Below are positions 42,925 through 52,478 of a DNA stretch of 64,000 nucleotides, piece after piece. A model generated the notes under the pieces. It searched no databases. It was given only the letters and a program-made list of their open reading frames with translations, and had not been told where the DNA came from. The stretch is taken from assembly GCF_000166275.1 (NCBI RefSeq), contig NZ_CM001023.1, positions 4,570,501 through 4,634,500 of the forward strand, given 5' to 3'. The number at the start of each line of letters is the position of its first letter. The stretch's first letter is position 1. Source of the DNA: Algoriphagus machipongonensis. Lineage in GTDB: Bacteria; Bacteroidota; Bacteroidia; Cytophagales; Cyclobacteriaceae. A program made the translations under genes and the position numbers.

Positions 42925-43419
42925 TTAGTTTAACTTAAGGTCTTTGATAAATTCGTCAACAAGAGTTTTTTGAGATTTGTCATCAGAAAGATTCTTTCTC
43001 AATAATTTCTCTGTTACTTCTAGCGTAAGTGTAGCCACCTGAGTTTTTACGTCTGCCAAAGCAGCTTTCTTTTCAGTTTCAATCACTTCTTTCGCATTTT
43101 CAATCATCTGAGCTCCTGTCTTCACAGCCTCTTCTTTGGCTTCTTCGATCATCTTGTTTGATGCATCATGTGCCTTTTTCAGAATCGTATCTCTCTCTGC
43201 TCTAGCTTCAGCAAGAAGCTTTTCATTTTCAGCCTTAAGATTGGCCATTTCATTTCTAGCTGTCTCAGCGGCTTTCAATGCATTCTCGATGCTACTTTCT
43301 CTCTCTTCTAATGCAGCAAGCATTGGCTTCCATGCAAATTTGATCAAGATGAAAAGCAAGGCCAAAAAGCCCAATAATTGCCATATGATAAGACCGGAAC
43401 TAGGTGTGATTAAATCCAT
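42925..43419 (-). CDS. atpF: ATP synthase subunit b
   Basis: A 164-residue peripheral stalk protein: one membrane helix at the N-terminus (about 9-28, LIIWQLLGFLALLFILIKFAW) and a long Ala/Glu/Lys-rich coiled coil (about 35-150) that reaches the top of F1. The phrase KPMLAALEERESSIENALKAAE is typical. Only one b gene is seen, so it should act as a homodimer. The plus-strand frame over it is a shadow. Confidence 0.95.
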   Translation of the reverse strand: MDLITPSSGLIIWQLLGFLALLFILIKFAWKPMLAALEERESSIENALKAAETARNEMANLKAENEKLLAEARAERDTILKKAHDASNKMIEEAKEEAVKTGAQMIENAKEVIETEKKAALADVKTQVATLTLEVTEKLLRKNLSDDKSQKTLVDEFIKDLKLN

Positions 43420-43497
43420 GGTGGTATATTATTTCAGATTGTTCAATAGTAGAAAGAAAAGGGAATGGCCTAACGCCAAACCCTTTTCAAAATTTGA

Positions 43498-43788
<291 letters not shown>

Positions 43789-43792
43789 CTAA

Positions 43793-44821
43793 TTAATGAT
43801 CGTCATGCGCATGCTCAGCTACCGCAGACCCTATGTACATCGCTGAGAACAGCGTAAATACATAAGCTTGGATAGTTGCCACTAACAATTCGATTATATT
43901 GATAAACGTTACCATTAAGGTACTTGCAACCCCTATGGCATAAGATTCAAAGATAAAGGCTAAAGCTATAAAGCCTAGGATTACAATGTGTCCTGCTGTG
44001 ATCGCCACAAAAAGTCGCACCATCAAAGCAAAAGGTTTTGTAAACAAACCAATAATTTCTACCGGAACGATGATCAACAACATTGGGATCGGAACCCCAG
44101 GAGTTGCGAAAACGTGCTTCCAATAATCCTTATTCCCATTAACATTAGTAATAATGAAAGTCAACACCGCCAAAACCATCGTCACGGCAATGTTTCCTGT
44201 CATGTTTGCGGCACCAGGCAACAAACCTAGAAGGTTACCAAACCAGATAAACAAAAATAAAGTAATCAGGTAAGGGACAAACTTCTTGTATTTTGGTCCA
44301 ATAGAGTCTTTTGCAATTTCGTCTCTTACGAAAATCACAATCGGCTCAATGATCGCTGCTGCACCTTTTGGAGCGACAGGTCCATTTTTCTTATAGTGTG
44401 ACGCTGCTGATAATGCTAGAAATGCCACTACAATCAGCACAATAAACATCATCACGACATTCTTGGTAATAGACAATTCTAAAAAGCTAGCTCCATCTAC
44501 TCTACCTAAATGATCATGCTCATCGATAAAATATCCTTCATGTGCATACTCTTCTCCAAAACTGTGCGTTTCATGGTTCTGGAAGTCTGTAGAAGAAAAA
44601 ACTTCCAAACCTCTGTCGCCAGAATATACGATTACAGGTAGGGGTAAAGTCACGTGAGTATGACCAAAAGTAGCGAAATGCCACTCGTGAGAGTCTTTCA
44701 CGTGATGCATGATAAAGCCTGTTTTGTCTTCATCTGATTCTCTAGCTATGGTAGGACTGGAGATAGACAACATAAATGCTGTCATTAATAGACTTAAAAC
44801 CAATAATTTACGCGTCATCAA
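43793..44821 (-). CDS. atpB: ATP synthase subunit a with an N-terminal exported extension
   Basis: A 342-residue membrane subunit, about 70 longer than the E. coli protein. Residues 1-25 look like a signal peptide, and about 26-115 form a His/Asp/Glu-rich periplasmic region (HHVKDSHEWHFATFGHTHVTLP, HETHSFGEEYAHEGYFIDEHDHLG) before the first core helix. The core has KPFALMVRLFVAITAGHIV (about 264-282) containing the essential Arg, and NIIELLVATIQAYVFTLFSAMYIG. It forms the proton half-channels against the c ring. Such an extension is found in other Bacteroidota; its purpose is unknown, with metal or proton buffering a guess from the His content. Confidence 0.95.
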   Translation of the reverse strand: MMTRKLLVLSLLMTAFMLSISSPTIARESDEDKTGFIMHHVKDSHEWHFATFGHTHVTLPLPVIVYSGDRGLEVFSSTDFQNHETHSFGEEYAHEGYFIDEHDHLGRVDGASFLELSITKNVVMMFIVLIVVAFLALSAASHYKKNGPVAPKGAAAIIEPIVIFVRDEIAKDSIGPKYKKFVPYLITLFLFIWFGNLLGLLPGAANMTGNIAVTMVLAVLTFIITNVNGNKDYWKHVFATPGVPIPMLLIIVPVEIIGLFTKPFALMVRLFVAITAGHIVILGFIALAFIFESYAIGVASTLMVTFINIIELLVATIQAYVFTLFSAMYIGSAVAEHAHDDH

Positions 44822-44839
44822 CTCTTGTTTTTGAGGGGG

Positions 44840-45223
44840 CTACTTCGAAATCGGGCGCAAATTAGCTAGAAAGGCGTAGATATCAAAAACTAAGTAGAAT
44901 AAAAAAATCACAAAGAAATCAGCTATAAACAAAATTATATTCTCCATACCTGGCCAAACCTCTATCCCAATGAACACTAAAGAGGCAATAAATCTTAATA
45001 TCATTGCCAAAACCATGATATTAAAGAAATTTTCTGAAAATGATTTCAGCAGAAACCCGTTCAGCAAATGGATCAAATAAGAGACTGCAAAGAGAAAGAA
45101 AAATATTTGCCAGATTTTCTCATGTACTACTTGGGGTAAAACATAACTAAGAACTAGAATCAACAAAGCTATAGTTGCCGAAAGTAGAACAAACTTGATA
45201 TGGATGTTTTTCAATAATTGCAT
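44840..45223 (-). CDS. Small membrane protein of the ATP synthase operon (AtpI-position)
   Basis: A 127-residue protein with four membrane helices (about 10-30, 38-58, 68-88, 95-118) and short basic loops. It lies between the AtpZ-like gene and atpB, where many bacteria encode AtpI, a c-ring assembly or magnesium-related factor. The sequence has no recognisable motif, so the AtpI-like role is from position and topology only. Gap to atpB is 18 bases. Confidence 0.75.
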   Translation of the reverse strand: MQLLKNIHIKFVLLSATIALLILVLSYVLPQVVHEKIWQIFFFLFAVSYLIHLLNGFLLKSFSENFFNIMVLAMILRFIASLVFIGIEVWPGMENIILFIADFFVIFLFYLVFDIYAFLANLRPISK

Positions 45224-45265
45224 GAATCCCTTTTTTGCAAAATTAGCCCTTTTTCTAAAATCCCA

Positions 45266-45502
45266 CTACCTATCTTGTTTCATGCTTTGCCAAAGTTGAT
45301 AAAACGCAATCATTATGGAAATAAAGCAGAAAAGTAAGAGCCAAACAGGAAACTTCATATTACTTTGCTGCTGTATCCACCAACCTAAATAGGTGCCTCC
45401 CCCGATGACAGCAAACATCTGAAAGGATAAACCTAAATACTTAACATAAACAGGTGTTCCTTTTGACTTGCTTTTTTCTAATTTGGACCTGTCTTTTTCC
45501 AT
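45266..45502 (-). CDS. AtpZ/AtpI family protein
   Basis: A 78-residue protein with a basic start (MEKDRSKLEKSKSKGTPV) and two membrane helices (about 24-43 FQMFAVIGGGTYLGWWI and 52-70). The pair of helices with GGxYLGWWIQ is the AtpZ/AtpI signature. Family members assist assembly of the c ring. It is first in the minus-strand ATP synthase operon and diverges from the SprE/PorW-like gene 143 bases away. Confidence 0.85.
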   Translation of the reverse strand: MEKDRSKLEKSKSKGTPVYVKYLGLSFQMFAVIGGGTYLGWWIQQQSNMKFPVWLLLFCFISIMIAFYQLWQSMKQDR

Positions 45503-45645
45503 TTATTTAAGGGTTAACTTAAATTAACTAATTATCATTGGGCTTATTGACTCAAAAATGCCGCCTAAAAAATATTTGAAAGGCAACATCGTTCGCTAAG
45601 TAAGGCAAAAAACCTATTTTGGTACTTCAATTGGAGATTTAATCC

Positions 45646-48270
45646 ATGAACAAATTTTCAAGTTTCGTATTCATCTTTTTTATTTTAATAAGTGCTTGCT
45701 CATCAGAGCGGGACACTTTTACTAATCGTACGTTTCATAATTTAACTTCTCATTACAATGCCTACTATTTAGCGGATCTTAAAATATCGAATGTAGAAGA
45801 TATGGTAAGGGCCGATTACAAGGAAGATTATACACAGGTCCTTCCAGTTTTTATTCCGATTGACTCAGCGACCATTCAAGCGGGTGTAGACACACTTCAA
45901 TCTGCAAGAGAGTTAGCTTCAAAAGCTGTAGAATGGCATCGTATAAGCAAGTGGGTTGATGACAGTTACTATTTGCTTGGCAAGATCGATTACTTGCAGG
46001 CTCATTTTGATGATGCTCAAAACACATTTAAATACGTTAATGTCAATAGTAAAGACAAAGATTTAAGGCATCAAACACTCATTAGCTTACTGCGTCTATA
46101 TGTTGACCAGAGGGAATATGAAAACGCTAATTTCACTATAGACTACCTTTCGAAAGAGTCTGGGATCAACGAGGAAAACAGGTTTGAACTGTACAAAACA
46201 TTAGCCTATTACTATGAGACTAGGGGAGATAAAAACGGAGTCATTGGAGCATTGGTAAAGGCTTTGGAATATGTTCAGGATAAAAAAGAGGAATCCCGTA
46301 TCAACTTTATCCTAGCCCAAAGGTACCAAAGAGAAGGACTAGACGCCTTGGCACATGACTTTTATATGGAGGCGCTCGATGGAAATCCACCTTATGAACG
46401 TAGCTTCTTTGCGCAGCTTTACGCACAGCAAGTGGCAGAATTAAATGCCTCCAAGGATTTAAAGAAAGTTCGGAAGTATTACCAAGACCTCTATGAGGAT
46501 CCCAAAAACAATGATTTGAAGGATGTGGTAGTTTATGAAATGGCACTGTTTGAAGAAAAGCAGGGTGATATTGAAAAAACCATCGACCTTCTACACCAAG
46601 CTGCAAAAGAACCAGGAAGTAACCCAAGACAGAAAGGATACATATATCAAAAGCTGGCTTCTATTAATTTAGATAAGTTCAAAGATTATAGAGCTACAAA
46701 ATATTACTTGGATAGTGCGCTAACCTATATTAAAGAAACAGACCCAGTCGCAAATCAAATTCAGGAACAAAAGGAAACATTGGATCAATTTGTATTTCAT
46801 GTGGAAAGAATCCAATCCAATGACAGTTTGATTAGTCTTTCAAGTCTAAGTGTTGAAGAACAAACTACTATTGCTGAAAACTTTATTGCAAAAGAAGAAG
46901 AAAGGCTCTTAGCTGAAGCCGCAGCCAAGGAGCAACCAAAGAGCACTAGCATTTTTGACAATCTGCTGGCCTTTAGTGACCGAGGTTCTGGTTCAACGTT
47001 CTATTTTGACAATGCCGTTGCGATGCAGCAAGGAACCATTGATTTCTACAGAAATTGGGGAAACCGTGAATTACAAGATAATTGGAGGAGAAGTGCGGCA
47101 AGTTTTCAAACTTCTCAACCAAGGGTAGATATCGCAGATCAAACAGACTCCACTTCTGTAGACGAAAGCAGTAATCCATTAAATCAACTTCCCGATGTGG
47201 AAAGTCTGCTCGCAGAAATCCCTAGCTCTGAAGAGGAAATTTCGGAATTAAATCATGAGTTGGAAGAATCCTACTTTGCTTTAGGAAAATTGCTCTACTT
47301 CGACTTGGAAGAAATTGAGCAAAGCATCGATAACCTAGAAACCTTGGTAAGGCAATATCCAGAATCTTCCAGAAAACCTGAGGCTTATTACCTGCTTTAT
47401 CTAGCGCAAAAAGATAGAGGAGGAAATTTTCAGCAATATGTCTCTAGATTAAATAATGAATTCCCAGGTTCCCAATACACCTATTCCGTTAATAATCCAG
47501 ATGCTGCTTCAGGAAACTTGGCTTATTTGGCTTCTTCAAAAAGATATGAATCTGCGTATGAGGCTTACTATGATGGAAATTTTAACAATGCAAGAACTAT
47601 TATTCAACAAACTCTAGAAGAGTATCCTCTCACAAGGAATACTGAGCGTTTATTGCTATTAGACATCATGGTGACTGGTAAACTAGAGTCGCGTCAGAGC
47701 TACCGTGAAAAATTAGAATCATATATTCAAAATTCGAAAGATGAAGAATTGAAAGATTTGGCAAGAAATATGCTATTACCATTAATGTCTAGCGAAGAAC
47801 TTGCATTACTCAATAAACAAGACAGTACGGCTTTAGATTCTGCATCCACGGCAAACCCTGATTTGGCAGAAAACCAAGGGGATAGTGAAACGACTGAATC
47901 ACCGTATAAAATTAATAATGAGAGTACTCATATCTTTGTGCTGGTTATGACACCAGAAGAGATGGAGAATGCAGCAGACTTATTGGGAGATTTGGATAGA
48001 TTTCATGCTGAGTTTTTCCCAAAAGCTAGACTTCGAACAGGTAATATGAAAATGAATAGAGACAACTCGATTTATATCATTTCACCTTTCACCAATGCCG
48101 AAAAAGCAAAAGAATATTACCAGCTGTTTGTAGAAGATTTCGAATCTGAAGGATTGACGGATGAAATAAAAATTAATTCATTCGCGATTTCAATAGAAAA
48201 CTTTACTCAGCTCAATAAAACAAAGAATATCGAGGAATATAGGACTTTCTTTAAGTCGGTTTATCAATAA
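45646..48270 (+). CDS. SprE/PorW-like TPR lipoprotein of the type IX secretion system
   Basis: An 874-residue lipoprotein (lipobox LISAC, Cys18). After the lipid site comes TFTNRTFHNLTSHYNAYYLADLKI, the opening of the SprE/PorW family, then many TPR-like helical repeats through residue 750, interrupted by an acidic linker (about 485-530). A C-terminal alpha/beta domain (SPYKINNESTHIFVLVM...YIISPFTNAEKAKEYYQLFVEDF) is also family-typical. SprE in Flavobacterium is needed for gliding and PorW in Porphyromonas for T9SS secretion. The pbp1A gene starts two bases after its stop. Family call is from the opening block, length and layout. Confidence 0.82.
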   Translation: MNKFSSFVFIFFILISACSSERDTFTNRTFHNLTSHYNAYYLADLKISNVEDMVRADYKEDYTQVLPVFIPIDSATIQAGVDTLQSARELASKAVEWHRISKWVDDSYYLLGKIDYLQAHFDDAQNTFKYVNVNSKDKDLRHQTLISLLRLYVDQREYENANFTIDYLSKESGINEENRFELYKTLAYYYETRGDKNGVIGALVKALEYVQDKKEESRINFILAQRYQREGLDALAHDFYMEALDGNPPYERSFFAQLYAQQVAELNASKDLKKVRKYYQDLYEDPKNNDLKDVVVYEMALFEEKQGDIEKTIDLLHQAAKEPGSNPRQKGYIYQKLASINLDKFKDYRATKYYLDSALTYIKETDPVANQIQEQKETLDQFVFHVERIQSNDSLISLSSLSVEEQTTIAENFIAKEEERLLAEAAAKEQPKSTSIFDNLLAFSDRGSGSTFYFDNAVAMQQGTIDFYRNWGNRELQDNWRRSAASFQTSQPRVDIADQTDSTSVDESSNPLNQLPDVESLLAEIPSSEEEISELNHELEESYFALGKLLYFDLEEIEQSIDNLETLVRQYPESSRKPEAYYLLYLAQKDRGGNFQQYVSRLNNEFPGSQYTYSVNNPDAASGNLAYLASSKRYESAYEAYYDGNFNNARTIIQQTLEEYPLTRNTERLLLLDIMVTGKLESRQSYREKLESYIQNSKDEELKDLARNMLLPLMSSEELALLNKQDSTALDSASTANPDLAENQGDSETTESPYKINNESTHIFVLVMTPEEMENAADLLGDLDRFHAEFFPKARLRTGNMKMNRDNSIYIISPFTNAEKAKEYYQLFVEDFESEGLTDEIKINSFAISIENFTQLNKTKNIEEYRTFFKSVYQ

Positions 48271-48272
48271 TT

Positions 48273-50579
48273 ATGAGTAAAAAAACTAAAACTGAATCTT
48301 CTAGCTGGACCAAAAAACTGGTTAAATTCATATGGCTGGCTTTTATAGCTGGATTTTTTGGTTTCATCCTTTTTGTCTGGATGGTTAGCATCAATTTTCT
48401 GGGGCTATTTGGCTCATTGCCGGATTTCAAAGCCTTGGAAAACCCTGAAAGTGAACTTGCCTCTGAACTTTATTCTTCTGACGGGGTACTTCTTGGAACC
48501 TATTTTAGAGAAAACAGAAGTCCAGTCACCTATGAAGAGCTATCTCCAAATCTGGTCAATGCACTAATATCTACAGAGGATGTAAGGTTTGAAGACCACT
48601 CTGGTATTGACATGATCGCTATGATGCGTGTATTTGTCAAATCAATATTGTTAGGGCAAAACGCAGGTGGTGGATCTACGCTCAGTCAACAAACTGCAAA
48701 GAACCTTTTCAAAACTAGAACAGATGCTAGTAATGGCGTTTTAAGTTCTGTCCCTGGGCTACGAATGCTAATCATTAAAACAAAGGAATGGATCGTAGCG
48801 ACGCAATTGGAAAAAGCTTATACCAAAAATGAGATTTTAACACTCTATCTCAATACATCTGATTTCGGTTCTAATGCATTTGGTATTAAAACGGCTTCCA
48901 AAACCTTTTTCAATAAAGCTCCTTCTGAATTAGACGTTCAAGAAGCTGCTGTATTGGTAGGTCTATTTAAGGCTCCTACTTACTATAGTCCGGTTTATAA
49001 TCCGGATAATTCATTGAGAAGACGAAATACAGTGTTGGCTCAAATGATGAGAAACAACAATTTGACCAGAGCCGAATTTGATTCTTTAAAGACATTACCA
49101 ATTGAACTTGATTATAGTGTGGCAAACCAAAACAAGGGTTTGGCTACGTATTTTAGAGAGATTGTCAAGGCAGATTTGCTTCGTTGGGCAAAAGACAACT
49201 TGAAGTCTGATGGAAGTTCTTATGACCTTTATGGAGATGGATTGAAAGTTTATACCACTATCGATAGTAGAATGCAGCGGTACGCTGAAGAGGCGGTAGA
49301 AGATCATATGACCAAATTACAGGCTGCTTTCTATAAGGAAATGGGTGATAGAGCTCCTTGGGTAGACGGTGATAATCGCGTTATTCCAAACTTTATTGAA
49401 GATGCCGTGAAAAGGACTGAGGCATACAGGCTTCTCAAAGTCCGTTATGGAAATGATACTGATTCCATCGATGTAAAGTTGAATGAGAAGAAGAAAATGA
49501 AGGTTTTCTCTTGGGAGAAAGGTGAAATTGATACACTCATGAGTACCATGGATTCCTTAAGGTATTACAAGAAATTCCTTCAATCAGGCTTTATGAGTAT
49601 GGACCCCCATACAGGTCAAATTAAAGCCTGGGTTGGTGGTATTGACCATAAATACTTCAAGTTTGATCATGTGCAAAGAGGTAAAAGACAACCTGGATCC
49701 ACATTCAAACCTTTCGTTTATGCAGCTGCCATAGAAAATGGATATAGCCCATGTTATTCTGTCGTAGATCAGCCGGTGGAAGTTTATATCCCAGGTCAGC
49801 CGACATGGAGTCCTGATAATGCGGATGGCAAATTTACTTACGAAAAGATGACTATTCGTAAGGCCATGGCACAATCTGTCAACTCCATCACTGCATATAT
49901 GATGAAGAAACTCAGCCCAAAAATCGTTGTAGAAACCGCACGTAGATTGGGGGTAACAAGTGATTTACAGGAAGTTCCTTCACTCGCTTTAGGTGTAAAT
50001 GATGTCAGCATCTATGAGATGGTAGGTGCCTTCGGCACATTTGTCAACAAAGGAGAACATACAACTCCATTTTACATCGATAGGATTGAGGATAAAAATG
50101 GAAATGTTATCCAGCAGTTTACCGCTAAAAAGCGTCCTGCCATGAGTGAAGAACACGCTTACCTGATGACATATATGCTTCGAGGAGGCTTTGAAGAGGA
50201 GCAAGGAACCAGTCAAGGTGTTCCGTGGTCACTGAGAGAAGGAAATGAATTGGGAGGAAAAACTGGTACAACACAGAATGCCTCTGACGGTTGGTATATG
50301 GGAATAAGCAAAGATCTGGTCAGTGGGACCTGGGTAGGTGGAGATGATCGAGCGATTCACTTCAGAAGCTGGATTGCTGGCCAAGGAGGACGTACTGCCA
50401 GACCGATCTGGGTTGCCTATATGGAAAAAGTTTATGCGGATGAAAGCCTTGGCTATACCAAAGGGCCATTCCCAAGACCTGAGCGTCCACTTAGCATAGA
50501 AATCGATTGTGATGTTTATGAAAAAGAAAGTCAACGCTTTGCAGACTTTGATTACGATGCAAAAAAGAATGATTTCTAA
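48273..50579 (+). CDS. Penicillin-binding protein 1A (class A, bifunctional)
   Basis: A 768-residue peptidoglycan synthase: cytoplasmic tail and one membrane helix (about 13-40), glycosyltransferase family 51 domain (STEDVRFEDHSGID with catalytic Glu; GGSTLSQQTAKNLF; EILTLYLNTSDFG), and transpeptidase domain with Ser in PGSTFKPFVYA, SVN in AQSVNSITAY and KTGTTQ (about 667-672). It polymerises and cross-links the wall in the periplasm. Operon partner of the SprE/PorW-like gene, followed by a terminator. Length is normal and all active-site motifs are complete. Confidence 0.95.
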   Translation: MSKKTKTESSSWTKKLVKFIWLAFIAGFFGFILFVWMVSINFLGLFGSLPDFKALENPESELASELYSSDGVLLGTYFRENRSPVTYEELSPNLVNALISTEDVRFEDHSGIDMIAMMRVFVKSILLGQNAGGGSTLSQQTAKNLFKTRTDASNGVLSSVPGLRMLIIKTKEWIVATQLEKAYTKNEILTLYLNTSDFGSNAFGIKTASKTFFNKAPSELDVQEAAVLVGLFKAPTYYSPVYNPDNSLRRRNTVLAQMMRNNNLTRAEFDSLKTLPIELDYSVANQNKGLATYFREIVKADLLRWAKDNLKSDGSSYDLYGDGLKVYTTIDSRMQRYAEEAVEDHMTKLQAAFYKEMGDRAPWVDGDNRVIPNFIEDAVKRTEAYRLLKVRYGNDTDSIDVKLNEKKKMKVFSWEKGEIDTLMSTMDSLRYYKKFLQSGFMSMDPHTGQIKAWVGGIDHKYFKFDHVQRGKRQPGSTFKPFVYAAAIENGYSPCYSVVDQPVEVYIPGQPTWSPDNADGKFTYEKMTIRKAMAQSVNSITAYMMKKLSPKIVVETARRLGVTSDLQEVPSLALGVNDVSIYEMVGAFGTFVNKGEHTTPFYIDRIEDKNGNVIQQFTAKKRPAMSEEHAYLMTYMLRGGFEEEQGTSQGVPWSLREGNELGGKTGTTQNASDGWYMGISKDLVSGTWVGGDDRAIHFRSWIAGQGGRTARPIWVAYMEKVYADESLGYTKGPFPRPERPLSIEIDCDVYEKESQRFADFDYDAKKNDF

Positions 50580-50602
50580 ATCAACTCAAGACTAAGATTT
50601 AA

Positions 50603-50632
50603 AAACAGCCTAAAACCAAGGCTGTTTTTTTT
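50603..50632 (+). terminator. Terminator after the sprE/pbp1A operon
   Basis: AAACAGCCT and AGGCTGTTT pair (nine pairs) around a seven-base loop, ending in eight T. Confidence 0.9.
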
Positions 50633-50643
50633 ACTTTTATACC

Positions 50644-52449
50644 ATGCAGGCATCTTCCTATAAACCAGAAGAACATCTAACACTCCCAGATCAACCTGGG
50701 GTTTACCGATATTTTAATGCTGCAAATGAGCTAATCTATGTTGGTAAGGCAAAAAATCTTAAAAAAAGGGTTAGTAGCTATTTCAATAAAATCAGCGGTT
50801 TAAATCTAAAGACCAAAAGAATGGTCCGAGAGATCCAGCGAATTGAAATCACGATGGTTAATTCCGAGCTAGATGCCTTACTACTCGAGAATAACCTGAT
50901 CAAAAAGACGCAGCCGAAATACAATATCCTATTAAGGGATGATAAGACATATCCCTATTTATTACTGACCAAAGAGAATTTCCCCCGGATATTTCAAACT
51001 CGGAAATACATCCCGAAAAGAGGAACTTACTTTGGACCATTCGCCAGTGTCAAGGCAATGAATAATGTGTTGGATTTAATCCGCGAACTTTTCACCATTC
51101 GAACTTGCAAACTTGACTTGTCCCCTTATAAAATTGCCGAGGAGAAATATAAAGTTTGCCTTGAGTACCATATTGGGAATTGTCAAGGACCCTGTGTGGG
51201 GCTTCAAAAAGAGAGCAATTACCTTAAAGACATAGAGCAGGCAAAGCATATCTTAAAAGGGAATTTAGGGGTAGCTAAATCTCATTTCAAACAGGAGATG
51301 CAGAAAATGGCAGAAAACCTGGAGTTTGAGAAAGCCCAAAAATTAAAGGATAAACTTATTTTATTAGAGAAGTATCAGGCTAAATCGCTGGTGGCAAGTC
51401 CAAACATTGCCAATCTGGATGTCTGTACAATCGTAACGGATGAAAAGAATGCATACGTCAATTACTTGAGAATTAAGAATGGCGCTATGAATGTGTCCAA
51501 AAATGTGGAGCTCAAGAAAAAATTGGATGAAACGGATGAGCAATTGCTTTTGACAGCTTTAATCCGATTGCAGGATCAATTTCAAAGTGATGCCAAGGAG
51601 GTATTAATCAATATTGATATTGAAGAGCCCATAGAAGGACTAAACCTAACACTTCCCAAAATTGGCGACAAGAAAAAGCTCATCGAGCTATCCTTGAAAA
51701 ATGCGCTTTATTATAAAAAAGAAAAAGCCTTATTGAAGGGGCTCAACGAAGATAAAAAAGACAGAGTAATCCGTCAGTTACAGCAAGATTTGAGTCTACC
51801 GGATATTCCCGACCATATCGAATGTTTTGATAATTCGAATATACAAGGAACCAACCCAGTAGCTAGCATGGTCTGCTTTCTCAACGGAAAACCGGCCGTA
51901 AAAGAATACAGGCATTTTCATATCAAGACGGTCGTAGGCGCTAATGATTTCGCCAGTATGAAAGAGGTCGTAGGAAGGCGATATAAGCGACTATTAGAAG
52001 AAGATAAGCCATTGCCTAAATTGATTGTCATAGATGGCGGTAAAGGCCAGCTTTCCTCCTCTGTAGAAGCATTAAAAGAATTGGGCATATATGGTAAAAT
52101 GCCAATTATCGGTATCGCTAAAAGATTAGAAGAAATATATTTCCCAGGAGACTCCTACCCTATTCATATTGATAAAAAATCAGAAAGCTTAAGACTATTA
52201 CAAAGAATTAGAGATGAGGCGCACCGATTTGCTATAACATTTCACAGGGATGTGCGTAGTAAAAATGCTTTTGGAACCCAACTTACAGATATTGAAGGGA
52301 TAGGGAAAAACACTGCAGAAAAGTTATTGTCACATTTCAAATCCATAAAAAAGATCAAAGAAGCGAATGAAACGGAGCTTATAGAAGTCATAGGTTCTTC
52401 TCGTACCAAAGCTTTGATGGAGTGGATAGAAAAAAATAAAGGGGCTTAA
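50644..52449 (+). CDS. uvrC: Excinuclease ABC subunit C
   Basis: A 601-residue nucleotide excision repair nuclease. N-terminal GIY-YIG domain (PGVYRYFNAANELIYVGKAKNLKKRVSSYF, about 18-47) makes the 3' cut; a UvrB-binding UVR segment (MQKMAENLEFEKAQKLKDKL, about 219-238) follows; the RNase-H-like domain (ECFDNSNIQGTNPVASMV; VIDGGKGQLSSS) makes the 5' cut; a C-terminal helix-hairpin-helix (IEGIGKNTAEKLLSHFKSI) binds DNA. Start ATG 50644 just after the preceding terminator. The stop codon lies in the loop of its own terminator. Confidence 0.97.
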   Translation: MQASSYKPEEHLTLPDQPGVYRYFNAANELIYVGKAKNLKKRVSSYFNKISGLNLKTKRMVREIQRIEITMVNSELDALLLENNLIKKTQPKYNILLRDDKTYPYLLLTKENFPRIFQTRKYIPKRGTYFGPFASVKAMNNVLDLIRELFTIRTCKLDLSPYKIAEEKYKVCLEYHIGNCQGPCVGLQKESNYLKDIEQAKHILKGNLGVAKSHFKQEMQKMAENLEFEKAQKLKDKLILLEKYQAKSLVASPNIANLDVCTIVTDEKNAYVNYLRIKNGAMNVSKNVELKKKLDETDEQLLLTALIRLQDQFQSDAKEVLINIDIEEPIEGLNLTLPKIGDKKKLIELSLKNALYYKKEKALLKGLNEDKKDRVIRQLQQDLSLPDIPDHIECFDNSNIQGTNPVASMVCFLNGKPAVKEYRHFHIKTVVGANDFASMKEVVGRRYKRLLEEDKPLPKLIVIDGGKGQLSSSVEALKELGIYGKMPIIGIAKRLEEIYFPGDSYPIHIDKKSESLRLLQRIRDEAHRFAITFHRDVRSKNAFGTQLTDIEGIGKNTAEKLLSHFKSIKKIKEANETELIEVIGSSRTKALMEWIEKNKGA

Positions 52450-52459
52450 AAGCCCCTTT
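52438..52459. terminator. Bidirectional terminator between uvrC and gldN
   Basis: AAAGGGGCTT and AAGCCCCTTT form a ten-pair stem that includes the uvrC stop codon in its loop region. T-rich on the plus side (TTTATT) and a long T-run on the minus strand, so it also ends the gld operon. Confidence 0.88.
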
Positions 52460-52478
52460 ATTGATCGTAATATATTTT

